From Galaxea fascicularis (lineage: Eukaryota; Cnidaria; Anthozoa; Scleractinia; Euphylliidae): a stretch of 64,000 bases of DNA. Below the pieces are notes generated by a model. That model was not told where the DNA came from. It did no database searches and saw only the letters and a list, made by a program, of their open reading frames with translations. Both the position numbers and the translations under genes were made by a program. This document shows, in pieces, positions 1 to 11,997 of this stretch (positions are counted from its first letter, which is position 1; each line of letters starts with the position of its first letter). The stretch lies in NCBI GenBank assembly GCA_948470475.1, contig OX419337.1, forward strand, positions 33,974,484-34,038,483. Reading direction: 5' to 3'.

Positions 1-128
1 TTCCTGGGAGCAAACGAAGCGGTGACACGAAGGGAAAAAACGCCATGTATAACAACACAGCTCACATTTCTGCGTAAAGACTTAAATTCTCTTAGACGCT
101 CTTAAATTTGAGTCGTATAGTAGATAGG

Positions 129-968
129 ATGGCTTTCACAGTCTCGGTCATAGTCGCCATTTTGTCGCCTGTGACAGTGGTGGGAAATATTCTCGTTTTG
201 GCGGCAATTTGGAGGAACCCGTCTCTCAGAACTCCTTCGTACATTCTGCTTGCTGGGGTGGCTGTTACTGACCTCGCCACTGGCCTCCTTTCCATGCCGT
301 TTTATGTGGCAAGCGCCTTAATGCCCGTACAAGAGCCTCAATTTAAAATAGTCAAAGGCTTCGCAGTTTGCTTCACCTCTTATTTCGCTGGAATGACAGT
401 GTTAATCTTGACGCTCGTGGCTATCGAACGATGGCTGCACATGACACATCGTGCAATGGTGACGGCACGCAGAGCTTGTTATCTTGTTGCGGTTTCGTTT
501 ATCTTTCCCATACCAACGACTGTATTTCGTGTTATGGGACAAAGTGACCACAGAATTGCATTGGATATCTATTCTGGACTACTGCTACTGTTCTCGCTCG
601 TTGTTACCACCTTGGCTTACTGCAAGATCGTTAGAATAATTCGTTCTCATCAACACCGTGTCAGCCACGAACGTCATCCATCAATCAACCTTATTAAGTA
701 CAAGAAATCAGTCGTCTCGATTGTTTACATCCTGGCCGTCTTCTACTTTAGCTACGCTCCTTTGTCTATCCTGTTTGCGATATTTCTCATTCCTCTGCCG
801 AAAAAATACACTGTATCGGGTCTGTCAGTGCTAGACGTCACGATGGCATTGGTATTTTTGTCTTCTTCTCTCAATCCTCTTCTTTACTTGTGGAGAATGA
901 AAGATATTCGAGACGAAGTGAAAAGAGTAGTAAAGCGAATGGGCTGTAAAAGTATAAATATCAACTAA
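129..968 (+). CDS. Class A (rhodopsin-like) GPCR, intronless, copy 1
   Basis: Encodes a 279-residue seven-helix receptor for the plasma membrane; the ligand is unknown. Helix 1 starts almost at the N-terminus and carries the conserved GN pair (Asn20). Helix 2 has the sodium-site Asp (Asp48, in VTDLATG). The helix 3 end has ERW (100-102) in place of DRY, and helix 7 has SLNPLLY (NPxxY, Asn249-Tyr253) followed by a short basic helix 8. Helix 6 lacks the usual CWxP and has FSYAP instead. The start is the ATG at 129; a longer reading in the same frame would need a non-ATG codon at 108. The gene is first of four tandem paralogues on the same strand. Short intronless receptors like this are strongly expanded in corals and sea anemones and often get weak adenosine- or melanocortin-receptor-like names. 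The family is certain, the subfamily is not. Confidence 0.9.
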   Translation: MAFTVSVIVAILSPVTVVGNILVLAAIWRNPSLRTPSYILLAGVAVTDLATGLLSMPFYVASALMPVQEPQFKIVKGFAVCFTSYFAGMTVLILTLVAIERWLHMTHRAMVTARRACYLVAVSFIFPIPTTVFRVMGQSDHRIALDIYSGLLLLFSLVVTTLAYCKIVRIIRSHQHRVSHERHPSINLIKYKKSVVSIVYILAVFYFSYAPLSILFAIFLIPLPKKYTVSGLSVLDVTMALVFLSSSLNPLLYLWRMKDIRDEVKRVVKRMGCKSININ

Positions 969-2570
969 TTAAAGGTATTGCATACGATGAGATTGCCTTC
1001 GCAGGGACCGACTTCGTCAATTTTTGTCTCTTTCAAGCGGGTACCAAGCTTAAAAATTGGAGCAACGGTCACTCCTCACCCGCTCAAGAAAGGCAGAAAT
1101 CACAATTCAAGTCCGTCATTACATGCTACCATTGGCATTACCATTGCCATCATCAAATGTAATTAAACAACTATGAACATCGACCGACGACAAATAGTCT
1201 TGTACTTTACTTCAATGTAAGCTTTGCACTCTGCTGTTATTACCTGTGGAGATATCACATAAAATTAAATGTCGCCAGTCATCCTGGCATTTGGGATTTG
1301 GGCGGGGGGTTGTGTCAATGTATTCGAAAACGTTCTTGTGCCAAGGGAACATAGCATAGAAGAAGAATATAATGTGACTTGAAACATTCATTCGACATTA
1401 TTCAAACTTAAGTGAGTTCTTGAACTATGCAATATTTTAAATACGCAGTTGTATTGACAAACGTTTAACGTATAGTCTCCGGCAAATGGAATTAAGATGA
1501 ACTGCATGATTAAGGCGATGGAAGGTAGGGAGATTACAAAAGCTATCTTCAGAAGTCATTTTCCTTTTTTGGTTTTCAGTTGGAAATATGTTTTAGCCCA
1601 ATCACATGTGATAGATCTAACATGTGAATCAAAAGGGCAGCACTTAAACTAATACTGAAATGGTGGAAAAAGCTATGAATGAACTTCGGACAGAGGTTGA
1701 GACAACGTAACTGGGTTTGTGAAAAGCCGTTCCTGAGAAGTTCCCATAACGCATGTGACATCGGGGTAGTACAAACAAGTAGATCTTGATTTTCGGATAG
1801 CGGAAGTGGGGTGCATCAACAAGTGCTGACCAAAAGGCTTCTTTAACATTTCAAAGGGCAGTTGATTGAACGTTCGGGCGGGGCATAGCCGTCCAATTTC
1901 CTCTAACAGCGTCACATCCTTGTAAAGTGAGGAAATGAGTCATCACAAAAGATCAACTGAAAAGGTCCTTCAAAATTACAATCCATAAAGTCGCTATAAT
2001 AAATTCCTTTCGATACGGCCGCATTAATATAAAATCTTTGATCCATTTCCCACGGATGTATGCATGTGTAACAATTATTAAATATATATGATAGAAAATA
2101 TAATATACAATAAGCATAGGTTACTGTAATTGAAAATCTTTGCGAAGAAAGTATTGTGTAATGAAGTAACTGTTTTTCACTGTATTTACTCTGTGGAGTT
2201 TTTTGAATATAAATTCTCGAACTTGTTAACAGAAGATCTTCCGCTAGGAAGGACGTTTGATATCCTTTTTGTACTCCATGATTTACATCTCATGTTGAAA
2301 TGATTGTCTGACTGTGCTTGATATATAATGCGCCCTAACAATTCAAACGTTGATTTTTACGTCATGCACGAACAGTCTGGTATCAGCCATAATTTCTCCC
2401 TGCTCGATTACCAGGCTCTTTTAATCTTTTTTTTTCTTTTTTTTATCTTTTATCATTCTTTATTGTTCACTCGCAATTAAACACGATTCGGCGCAAGTGA
2501 CCTAAAACCGGACATATTGCGGCAGGTGACATGTTCAATGATATAGTGGTTGTCGTTCCCACGTTGACGG
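969..2570. other. Spacer between GPCR copies 1 and 2
   Basis: I see no credible coding region in these 1.6 kb. The short open frames are not supported by codon bias or splice signals. The stretch is AT-rich, with a T-rich run near 2425-2450, and could hold 3' UTR sequence of copy 1 and the promoter of copy 2. Confidence 0.5.
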
Positions 2571-2677
2571 ATTAAAATAAAGGTCCTGTGAAAGGAGTCG
2601 TATTATTTGGTGACTTAACATTCGCAGGAGGAGTGCTTAACCGTTTAACCAGCTTTCAAAGCTCTCACTCGGCCAAC

Positions 2678-3733
2678 ATGTCAAACAATTCCACCACCAC
2701 AGTTCAGTTCGAAAAAAGTCCTGTTTGCTCGGTGTTAAACTTTCTTCGCCCGCTTAGTAACCACGTCGTTTTGGTCACAACAGTTGTTAACGCGACCTTG
2801 ATGCTTGTAGCAGTGGGGGGAAATGCCCTGATCTTGATGACAATTTGGAAAAACGCGTCGCTTCGAACACCGTCTTACATTCTTCTTGGTGTATTGGCGA
2901 TCACAGACCTCTGCACAGGATTCATCACCCTGCCTGCCTATGTGATTATGAGAGTGTCTGGAATGACAAAAAACCTGCGTATGTTTTGCGTTGCACACTC
3001 AGTCGCCCAAAACGCTGGTTTGTTTTTCTCTTCTATTACCGTAGCCAACATCGCATTTATGGCAGTTGAAAGATTGCTACACATGACTCGTCGATCTATT
3101 GTAACCAAACGTGGTGTCATTGTAACAAATGGTATTATGTCACTTTTTCTACTATTTATCGTTGTTGTTAGCCATTTTTACAATCGCACAGCGTGGATGG
3201 CGGCTTTATCTTTGGATTTCGTTTCCATAACAGTAACATCAGTGGCTTATCGCAAGCTGTTTCAGCTAATTAATCACCACCGAAAACAAGTTGCAGTGAA
3301 ATGGGTGATAAACAAATTGACCCCAACTGCTGTCAATGAAGTAAAGTACAAGAAGTCAGTTTTCACAATCTTGTATATCATGGGTGTGTTTCTCTTCAGC
3401 TACCTTCCTTACGTCATCTGCGCTGCAGTAATTTACATAACAAAGGACGTAAGGGAATCAACTTTAACAGTTCTTGATATTTGTACAACAGTACTGTTTG
3501 CTTCTTCCTCTATGAATCCTTTCCTTTATTACTGGCGGATGAAAGACATTCGTGAAGGTGTTAAAAACTTAACCAAATGTATCGTTAGTACCAAACTGGG
3601 ACACCAAGATAAAAGCCAAGAGCCAAATTTGAGAGGGCCTTTACCTCTCAGAACACTAAGTATTCCAAAACATGATCACTGGAATCGTTTGATTGAGACA
3701 AATAACATCTTTTTGCGCTGCGAAAAAAACTGA
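2678..3733 (+). CDS. Class A GPCR, intronless, copy 2
   Basis: Encodes a 351-residue seven-helix receptor paralogous to its neighbours. The N-terminus is extracellular with a possible N-glycosylation site near residue 3 (NNST). Helix 1 has GGNALIL, helix 2 has AITDLCTG, the end of helix 3 has VERLLHM (ERL in place of DRY), and helix 7 has SSMNPFLYYW. The loop between helices 5 and 6 and the roughly 60-residue C-terminal tail are longer than in the other copies. The ATG at 2678 is preferred because it gives a normal short N-terminus; the frame is open upstream to about 2588 but without an earlier ATG. The cytoplasmic WRMKDIR motif after helix 7 is shared with copy 1 and marks them as close paralogues. 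Ligand and coupling are unknown. Confidence 0.9.
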   Translation: MSNNSTTTVQFEKSPVCSVLNFLRPLSNHVVLVTTVVNATLMLVAVGGNALILMTIWKNASLRTPSYILLGVLAITDLCTGFITLPAYVIMRVSGMTKNLRMFCVAHSVAQNAGLFFSSITVANIAFMAVERLLHMTRRSIVTKRGVIVTNGIMSLFLLFIVVVSHFYNRTAWMAALSLDFVSITVTSVAYRKLFQLINHHRKQVAVKWVINKLTPTAVNEVKYKKSVFTILYIMGVFLFSYLPYVICAAVIYITKDVRESTLTVLDICTTVLFASSSMNPFLYYWRMKDIREGVKNLTKCIVSTKLGHQDKSQEPNLRGPLPLRTLSIPKHDHWNRLIETNNIFLRCEKN

Positions 3734-3779
3734 TCTGAAACAAGGTCAAGTCATAGACAAGTCATGTTGTAAAGATATA

Positions 3780-3905
3780 ATATGTCAATGTAGATATGGT
3801 AATACGTAACATACATAGCCATAGGATATGTACATACATAACATATAATAATGTTATGTAGACATAATATAAGCCGGATACATATAACATGTACATATTA
3901 TAAGT
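3780..3905. repeat. AT-rich tract of ACATA-type words
   Basis: Low-complexity sequence built of repeated ACATA/TATGT words just downstream of GPCR copy 2. It may be part of the 3' UTR or a decayed satellite. No gene is seen from here to about 4820. Confidence 0.5.
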
Positions 3906-4824
3906 TCCAACGCTGAAACAAAATTGTTTCCGTGACGTCTTAACATCCTTACGTACCAGTACACCACTTTAAGAAAATCTAAAATTGACCTTGAAATAGT
4001 TTTCATCTGGGAGTTTTCCTTTCTTGGTTCAAATCTTTGTTTAAGCTTAAATTAAGTACCTTTTGAAGGAGAAGATCGCCATGAACACAAAATTTCTCAA
4101 CCCTCGGGCAGTCTTGTGCCGTGGAGGTAGAGAATCTCGTCGTCTCGCTTTTGTCGTGAATTTGACTTAGGGCGTTAAGAAGGAGTTACAAATGTTACAG
4201 ATTTTTGGGTATTGTGTGCCGTATCATTAAAGGATTAGAGGAAGTAGACATCGAATTCATGACGCTCGAATGCCTGTTCTGCACGGACGTTCTATCTTGT
4301 ATTTGTCTTCGAGTGGTACCTCGCACCAATGAAATAGAGCTTGTGTTGGGACCTCCTTTCTCCCCTGACCATGACCACATGGATACTTCTGCCGGTTTCC
4401 AAGACACGAGGATGATCTTAATAAACTTGTAAAACATTTTTCAAGTTGCATTCATTTCCCTTATGATCCATGCGCCACTTCAAACCCAAAACACTTCTGT
4501 AAGTGTCTCTAAAACAACTGAGGAGAGTAATTCAGAAACACTGTGCTGAGCCATTTCAAACACGTTTACACCTGAGCTGTTGACTGCTAACGATTCATAG
4601 AACAGATAGAAGTGATGGTATCAGGACTAAGCCGAGGTAACTCAGAAGCTGATTTGCCAATTAGGGCAGCTGAAGAGCGAACCCTTGAGAGTCCCCCTTC
4701 ACGGTTAATTCTCGTAAATAAAAGCAATAACAGAACAGTAATCAATAAAACTGCTGCAAGGGGAATACATAATAAACAGACGCGTGAACTCATACATTGA
4801 ACCCACTTTGCCGGCGAATTAACG

Positions 4825-5003
4825 AATCGAATGTGGTTTAGCGTTGTCTGTACTCTTATCGACAACCAGTATGCGTCATCACAGTGGTCAAATGTTGTGG
4901 ACTCACGAGGCGCAGCCGAGTGAGTCCACAACAAATTTTGACCACTGTGATGACGTATATCGTTGTCGATAAGAGTACAGACAACGCTAAACCACATTCG
5001 ATT
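4825..5003. mobile_element. Foldback (MITE-like) element with near-perfect palindrome
   Basis: A 179 bp near-perfect palindrome. The left arm begins AATCGAATGTGGTTTAGC and the right arm ends with its reverse complement. The centre is a short GAGGCGCAGCCGA spacer between GTGGACTCAC and GTGAGTCCAC. The arms, about 80 bp each, would form a long hairpin. A related but less symmetric copy lies at about 25137-25360. It is non-coding; the open frames across it are artefacts of the palindrome. Confidence 0.8.
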
Positions 5004-5130
5004 TGTTTTTTACCACAATATCAGCGTCAAAGAAAATGTTTATTTCAGCGCGCGAGAGATTAAAAAGGCATTGCGTGACAAGTTGACGAGGCAGTGTTGT
5101 CTGAACTCTTATCGACAACGGCGAATTAGC

Positions 5131-7240
5131 CAATCAGATTGCGAGATTACCAGCAGTTGTGGTAAAAAATGGGCTCGACCACGGCAGCTCCGCGCCAGTA
5201 ATCGTCGACGTACTGAGAGCTCACTGAACACCCTTTGTCGGTTGGGAAAGTAGGTGCTTGCCGTCTTGTTGTAAAAGATAGGTGGTCCTTGAGTCCATTC
5301 ATGTTAGTTTTTGCGAAACAACTGTTCGGCAATTACTTTATCTCCACTTTAAAATCTCTTAAACAAGCATGATCGGTCCTCGTTTTTTATACATGCAGTT
5401 AATTTAATTAGTTAGTGTACTGACTATCGTCCAGTGGCGTGGTGACTGAATCGAAATATTCTTTTTACCAAACCCATGAGGGAGAATAACAATTTTTAAC
5501 CTCAACATAACACAAAGTAATAAAAGGCATTATTTTAATTAAGTCGCAGTTGGTTTACAGCTAGTTTTAATTAATTTTTAAGAATCCATGATGTCGGAAA
5601 ACATGTCTTTCAAACGGCGAAAAGACATACTACATAATTGATTCGTTACTTCCTTTTCTTTGAACGCCTACGCCTTTCACAAGTGCATTCAGTACAAATT
5701 AATAGAAGCCTGACCTTTGAAAAGAAGGACCGCTTGTACATTGCTCAGTGAGATTAATTTCCTGAGGATTTTTTGCGTTTCAGTTTATTGTACGTAGTAT
5801 TTACTTCGCAAGGAAGGTGTTTCCAAAAATTTACGTAATAAAAAGTTCTGTGGACAAGAAGAGAATAAAGCCGGAGAAAGATTTCCGCACAGTCCTCTAT
5901 ATTTATTATACATGTATGACTCCCACACGAACCTTGTTACAAAAACTGTGAGCATCAAGAGAGTTCGAGTCTAATAATGCTACCCTCTTGTCTGAATTTA
6001 GATCTGGACTTAACTGTAGTAATGCTTCCACTTATTCTAATATTACTATTCTCGTTACGAGGGAAGGATGCGGTAACAGGCCTAAGCGAAATATGTAGGC
6101 CACAATCTTGGTCAACCAGCGAAGAACCTGGCGAAAGTATCGAAGATCCGTGTTCAATATTTTGTACATTTTTGCTCTCTTTTAACTCACATACATCCCC
6201 ATGATTATCTTCGCGACAGTTTTAAATTTTTTCGATGAATTGACACCAATATTTTACGACGTTTCAACGCACTCATTACTAGCATTCAGTCCTAACAGCT
6301 GGGCTAGCCAGTCTTACCCGAAAAGCTAGTTTCTGTGAAGTGCATTTTTTAAGTGGTGGTTCATAATAAATTGCTTTGATTCTCAGTGGCTTGGGAAATT
6401 CAAACATGGAAAAATTTCAAACACGCTAGGGAAAAGCTGCCACTTTTTTCAGCATCACATCCGCTGATCTTGCATGGCTATTCTTCTCACACAACGTCAT
6501 GTTAATCTCCAGAGATGTAATTTAGCACCTCCAATTCGAGCTTTTTAAAGGTTTCCGTTCTTGAAACTGAATTATCAGGCATTTCATAGTAAACAGAAGC
6601 CTTGCAAACTTTGTTACCTAGACCTGTAATGTTAACTGTAAAAACATGAGAAAATAACAGTTGCCCAGATTCAGATGGGGTTGTGTAGGCCCTGATTGGC
6701 ATGAAACTGTAAAAGGAAACAGGATTTGTTATTGGTCTTCTCCTTTTCTTTGTTACTCCTGAGCCTCCTTCTCTTGAATTCATCGACGCGATTGATTGCA
6801 GTGCACGAATCTGACAGGTATTTTATTATAAGAGATCAGTTAGGCGACACATAAAGGTAGAAAATGTAAACAGTCAGGGATAACAATTTGTGGAACGATA
6901 TTAGTGTCATACACGGTCCTGAAAGATAATAAAGGTGCCCCTTTTCATTGATGGAAAATCCTTGAGCAGTCATGATTTTCATATACTCACATTCATTCAC
7001 ATTTATGTAGTCATGGTTTAGTTGTCCCTGCCTCGGTTCATTGACAGCCTTTAGTTGATTTTACCTAATTTAAAATAAAATCGTTTTTGTGAAATATGTT
7101 GATCAAAACCTTCCTGTAAAACCTTGAATGTGACACGAAGTTAACCTTAGGCTTGCCTGTTGACTTTTCACTGTCAAAAGTTTCCCCATGGCAACATCCA
7201 AAACCTTTTCATCAACAAAAGACTAACAAAGCCTTTCCTG
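5131..7240. other. Spacer between GPCR copies 2 and 3
   Basis: About 2.1 kb without a gene I can defend. A minus-strand open frame of 93 codons at 6502-6783 (RRRPITNPVSFYSF, then SHVFTVNITGLGNK) has protein-like composition, but I recognise no family and see no supporting exon around it. It could be a relic exon. Confidence 0.35.
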
Positions 7241-7244
7241 AAGG

Positions 7245-7251
7245 GTATAAA
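7245..7251 (+). promoter_or_regulatory. Possible TATA box upstream of GPCR copy 3
   Basis: A TATAAAA motif in the context GGGTATAAAACAAG lies about 350 bases upstream of the ATG at 7598. It is a good match to a core promoter, and the distance would leave room for a 5' UTR, perhaps with an intron. It is inferred from the motif alone. Confidence 0.35.
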
Positions 7252-7597
7252 ACAAGCGAAAGCGACGTCGCATGTCAGTTCTAATCTGTCTTTGAAGCAA
7301 TTCCTTCTGGTATCTTAGATCTTCTTTTAAAACACTCTGATAACAACTTACGTCTTTGATCAGCCACTGTGCATGCACCTTGTTGCAATATTTTCTCTGC
7401 TCGTAATTTTCTTTTCTTTTCAGTCAGCTACGGCCGGGTCACTGTATCCGAAACAGCAAGGCTCCTTAAAGCGACTTCCACTCGGTTTTTGATCTGATAG
7501 AACTTTACAAAAAAGTAGACTCGCTAGAAACAACAACTTTTAATTTGTAGAAGAGACAGCCAGGCCACAACCAGGCCACAGTACGCCCTTCTCCAAA

Positions 7598-8488
7598 ATG
7601 TTTCATATTATCTCGTATGTTATCACAGTAACAACCTGCGTAGTCAACGCGCTCATCTCGCCGGTTGCAATGGTGGGAAATGCACTCGTTTTGGCGGCAA
7701 TTTGGAAGAACCACTCTCTCCGTACTCCTTCGTTCATTCTTCTCGGAGGACTGGCGATCACCGACTTTTTAACTGGACTTATAATTGTCCCGTTTTTAGT
7801 CGCAAGTACAGTGGTAGAATTGCTGAATAAGGTACTGCCGAACTACTGCATTTTGTATGGAATATTATTTTACGGAATTAGCAGTTACTTGGGATTAAAC
7901 GCAATCTTCGTGGTCACCTTGATGTCGATTGAAAGATGGATGCACATGAGCCGAAGTTCGATGGTTACCGTGGCACGTACTTACAAAGCCTACATCGTGA
8001 TTTGCCTTCTCCCAATTCCAATCGTTGTCTCCCGCTTGGCTAAATCTTTGGATGGCTGTATTTCTCTTCGAGAAGAAATCGTCGAAGGAATCGTAGTTTT
8101 CCTTGGGCTCTTAGTCATAGCTATTTTCTACTTTAAAGTGTGGAAAATAATCGTCCGCCACCAAAGCCAAGTTCATGCGAGTCAGCAGTTCCAGAATATT
8201 GGCGGCCAACCATCTATCGACTTGGCGAAGTACAAAAGATCTGTGATTACAATTTTCTATATCGTGGGAATGTTTACTGTTTGTTACCTTCCATCTTCTC
8301 TGTTCATTATCGTGCGAATGTTTTATGACTTTCAGTTGACCGTTGGATCAAATTTAGCTTCGTTAATCTTACTTACGTTATACTATTTATCCTCTTCGCT
8401 TAACCCTCTCATCTATTGCTGGAGAATCAGAGTTTTACGCGTTAAAATAAAGCAACTGTTGATGACGGTTTTCCATCAAAACGTTTAA
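7598..8488 (+). CDS. Class A GPCR, intronless, copy 3
   Basis: Encodes a 296-residue seven-helix receptor. The landmarks are GNALVLAAIW in helix 1, AITDFLTG in helix 2, IERWMHMSR at the end of helix 3 (ERW in place of DRY), a helix 6 with CYLP in place of CWxP, and SSLNPLIYCW in helix 7. The C-terminal tail is very short and ends soon after helix 8. The start ATG is the first in frame and gives the short N-terminus usual in this group. The broken copy at about 12 kb is its closest relative in the window, sharing long stretches such as ARTYKAYIVICLLPIPIVVS. Ligand unknown. Confidence 0.9.
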   Translation: MFHIISYVITVTTCVVNALISPVAMVGNALVLAAIWKNHSLRTPSFILLGGLAITDFLTGLIIVPFLVASTVVELLNKVLPNYCILYGILFYGISSYLGLNAIFVVTLMSIERWMHMSRSSMVTVARTYKAYIVICLLPIPIVVSRLAKSLDGCISLREEIVEGIVVFLGLLVIAIFYFKVWKIIVRHQSQVHASQQFQNIGGQPSIDLAKYKRSVITIFYIVGMFTVCYLPSSLFIIVRMFYDFQLTVGSNLASLILLTLYYLSSSLNPLIYCWRIRVLRVKIKQLLMTVFHQNV

Positions 8489-9103
8489 ACACTGTCTTCT
8501 CGCCGATTGTGACTAGGGGGAGCTACATTTGTTTCACTGGTTTGGAACAAAGTTTGCTAAAACAGATTATACTATATATAGATAGTAACTAATCTCCACA
8601 GAGGCACATCGTCAGATATTGATAAACCTTATTTTGCCAAATTCCTTAAAGCCAGATCGCTAAAGTCAGACTGCTAACACAGCCACCTTAAATGGAAGAG
8701 ATCATTTTTCAAACGATTGCCAACTGTTGGAGGACTGACGTTTAATTCGTGCTATCTGGTTGATCTGCTCTGATGTGTTCTTATGTGATGGGTGGATGCA
8801 CGCAAGAGACTTCAGGAACAGTTCGCTTCGAGTTTCTGAGGAACAATTATCGGTGTTAGGTGGTTAAATTTTGCTTTAGCTTAAGACAGGTGGTCCAGCC
8901 TTCACTTCTTCCGACGATACATCAGTCTTAGCTCCGTTTAGTCGAACAAAGAGTAGAACGTAAGCCTTTCGTAACAACCTCACCTTATACCCACTAACCA
9001 GTTCATGGTGGAAATAGCGCATGCACCAGCACAGTGTTTTCCCACTACATCTGAATGAAGATCTTGAAGCTGAGGCGATCATGATGCCGCCAAACTATGG
9101 ATA

Positions 9104-9708
9104 GTAGCACCCCTTGTACCGATCACATAGATGCTCAACCTACTTTGGCACAAACACGTTGAAGAAATAAGCAAGACGATATCCTCAGCAATAGGTGCCC
9201 TCAAACGGGTGCGACCCTTTACACCGAAGGAAACTGCCATTCAATTTTGCCAAACTTTGATTACTGCAGTCCGGTTTGGGACTGTCTCAGTGGCTACTTG
9301 AGTGATAAGCTCCAAACATTGCAGAATCGTGCAGCCAGACTAATTACAAAATTGCCTTTTGATACGAACTCAGACCACCTCCTATCCACCCTTAACTGGG
9401 AGAGCTTATTAATTAGACGAAAGAAACAGAAAGCCTTAACGATGTATAAAACAATGAATGATCTTACCCCGGAATATCCCCAACGCCGTTTTGCTCAGAT
9501 CTACTTTAATTACAACCTGAGAAACTCTGAGGGAAAAGTGGCTTTGGCGAAACCGAGAACCAATTATTTAAAACGTAGCTTCTCCTACACGGGACCACGT
9601 TATGGAATAGCTTTCCCAATAGCTTAAAAATGTCGGTCTGTTGATCAATTTAAGCGAAATCTGAAGAAGGTATCCAACATATCGGATTTCCACACGACAA
9701 CCATGTAA
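9104..9708 (+). pseudogene. LINE reverse transcriptase 3' end, truncated and frameshifted
   Basis: This is the C-terminal part of a non-LTR retrotransposon ORF2 of the CR1/L2-like type common in cnidarians. The recognisable order is NLLWHKHVEEISKTISS, GALKRVRPFTPKE, then FDYCSPVWDCLS, LQTLQNRAARLITK, LNWESLLIRRKKQ and KPRTNYLKRSF. Three breaks are visible: a small deletion and frame change near 9243, a frameshift near 9600 that creates a premature stop at 9625, and another near 9633. After it the old frame resumes (RSVDQFKRNLKKVSNIS) and ends at the original stop at 9706-9708. The upstream ORF is absent, so it is a 5'-truncated dead copy. A CATA/CA microsatellite follows 70 bp later, as expected for this LINE type. 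Confidence 0.8.
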
Positions 9709-9779
9709 AGCAGTTGTGAATAGTCTTAGTTTTTAACTTGTAATACTCAACTGATAATTTTCCGTGTTTAAATAAAGTC

Positions 9780-9806
9780 CTACATACATACATACACACA
9801 CACACA
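9780..9806 (+). repeat. CATA/CA microsatellite at LINE 3' end
   Basis: A run of CATA units followed by CA dinucleotides, placed just beyond the LINE stop codon. CR1/L2-type LINEs often end in short tandem repeats instead of poly(A), so it probably marks the 3' end of that insertion. Confidence 0.6.
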
Positions 9807-9899
9807 GCTAGGGAAGGGCTGAGTAGTATTGGCAGTATAGCAGGTGCATTCGTTGTGTAGTGGAAGTAGTAGTAGTAACTACATTCCATAGGTCACAGG

Positions 9900-11990
9900 C
9901 ACAGGTTATCGTTATATGGAATGGTAACTAAGCCGAACAGTTTCACCTCGATATAGGAGACACTTTTGGGCTTGTTTATTTACCTGTAGCACGGTGACTT
10001 GAAACTTGACCTGTGGAATGTGACCTGTAAAATAGACCAGCCGGTAGTAGCTGTTGTCCATGTAGGTGTTGTCACAGTCGCATTATTAGTATAATTAGCT
10101 CTTCCTCAGTTTCATCATTCCATGGACATCTGATTGGCGCACAGATATTATTTCGTATGACGAACCCTATAGCTTTGCAATTATAGTTGCGATAAACTCT
10201 TGCAGAGTTAACTCGTGCAGAATTCAATTTAAAATGTTTGCTCTGTTTTTAATTTCTGCTGTTCCTCTGAAGTTGCTGTTCCTGTTCTTTCGTAACTTGA
10301 TTTTTTTGGTTTTGTTGGCGTTGTGTTGTTTTACTTGGTTTGTTTGCTTGTTTTTTGGTTGGTTGTATTTTGTTTGTTTGTTCGCAATCTGGTGGCCGGA
10401 ATTTCGAAAGGCGTCCCCCGGCAGTTCAAAAGTACCAGCTTTACTTAATTTTTAACAACCGAGAAATGCGAAAAAATAACCAAAATGTTTTCTATGACAG
10501 CCGTACATATCACTTTTGAAATTTATTATTTCAACGACTTTGTCTTTGATCTTGACCTCTTTGAATCTTTCGCAATTTACTGGGAAGAGCTGGGCTGGCT
10601 TACGTCATCCAGTGCATCGTAGTTCTACCTAATAAATACGTACACTGCTAGTCACAAAACAAACAGCTCCGTTAAACAAATCAAATGACTGTCACTTGCT
10701 CTCCGGCAGTCAAAACTAAAGCTAAGTTTCCAATTTAAGAGGATCACTTAGACGCGGGAATGCAGCCTACCAAACACTGTTACTTTTCATCGAATCAGAT
10801 AGGTTTTATGAACGAAAAAATCATGTCTATGTTTTTCATAATTATGTAAAATTCGAATTCTATTTCACAAAAGTGTGACTGAAGATGAAGAGCATTCTTC
10901 CTGTGAACAACCTGCTGAAATCTTGCACTGTCTGATGTTTACTTGTCTTCATTGGAAGCTATTTTTGAAAGTATTTCAATACTCCCTCTAAGAATTAACA
11001 AACCAGCATGTTCAGCTTCGTCCATCGTAGGAGGATTAGTAATCCGACTGTTCAGATAAAGAAAATTGTAAATACAGCTATATAAATACAGTTATGGAAA
11101 AAATCGGGATATCAAATGTTCATTTTAGCCCTTCAGTCCTGAAGCCCTGGAGTTGTTTTGTCTAGTTTTTCAAAGCAAGAATTACATTTTTTTTTTTTAA
11201 CTCTTCCTCTCGCTTTTTCCTATTGGCTAGTGTTAATGCAAATTTTAAGTGAGTACTTTAGAACATACAATTAAAGCGAGCTAAAGCAGGGTATCGCGAT
11301 TTCATTTCAACTATCCAGGAGACACGTTTGAAGTTTTTCTTTGTCCCGATTCATCACAGAAATTGTCAATACATTGCTATCTCACAGTTATGGAGTAAAA
11401 AAGCGGGATATCAAATATTCATTTTAACCCTCCAGCAGTCTTAACTGAAGTTGTTTCGTTCTTTTATCCAGGTTTCATTGCCGGGATTAGAATTGGATTA
11501 GATTGCAATTAGGAATTGCTTTGTCTCTGATTCATTCGGCAGACCTTGAATCGGATTCAATTCATTCAAATAATCATAGAAATGTTTTGTGAAAAAGCTG
11601 TCTTTACATCTTTTGAATATGGCACGAGGTAGCCTTTAGACCTCCTGTAACGCTTCTCTCAGCCGAGCTCCACCCGATTAAACCATCAAATCCATCTCCG
11701 TCAACAATGTGTTACAAAGGCATCTCTGACCTTGCAGTAACAACGATGCTTCGGTCAGCTACTCAGTCCTAGCGATTGATTGTAGCGTATCCGTGGCTGC
11801 AACATGATTTCTTTCAACACCTCTGTTATTTGATTGCTCAGTGAGGCAAGTCCTGACTATTGTATCCGTAATAGCGAGGTACCTTTAAAACCACAGTCGG
11901 GTCTTTTTCAGTTGGACAAAACTTAAAGGAAACCGACCGATCGTGGCTGTAACCGTGAGTTGCAGTCACAATAAGACTTTCGTTGGCTTC
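9900..11990. other. Spacer before the broken GPCR copy
   Basis: No gene is seen. There is T/G-rich simple sequence at about 10290-10385. A word beginning ATCAAATATTCATTTTA-, associated with CAGTTATGGA, occurs twice (about 11085-11160 and 11390-11460), a hint of an old local duplication. Confidence 0.4.
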
Positions 11991-11997
11991 TGTAAAA

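Noticed and set aside
4587..4997. 136-codon minus-strand frame
   Set aside because: Much of it crosses the 4825-5003 palindrome, so the opening is an artefact.
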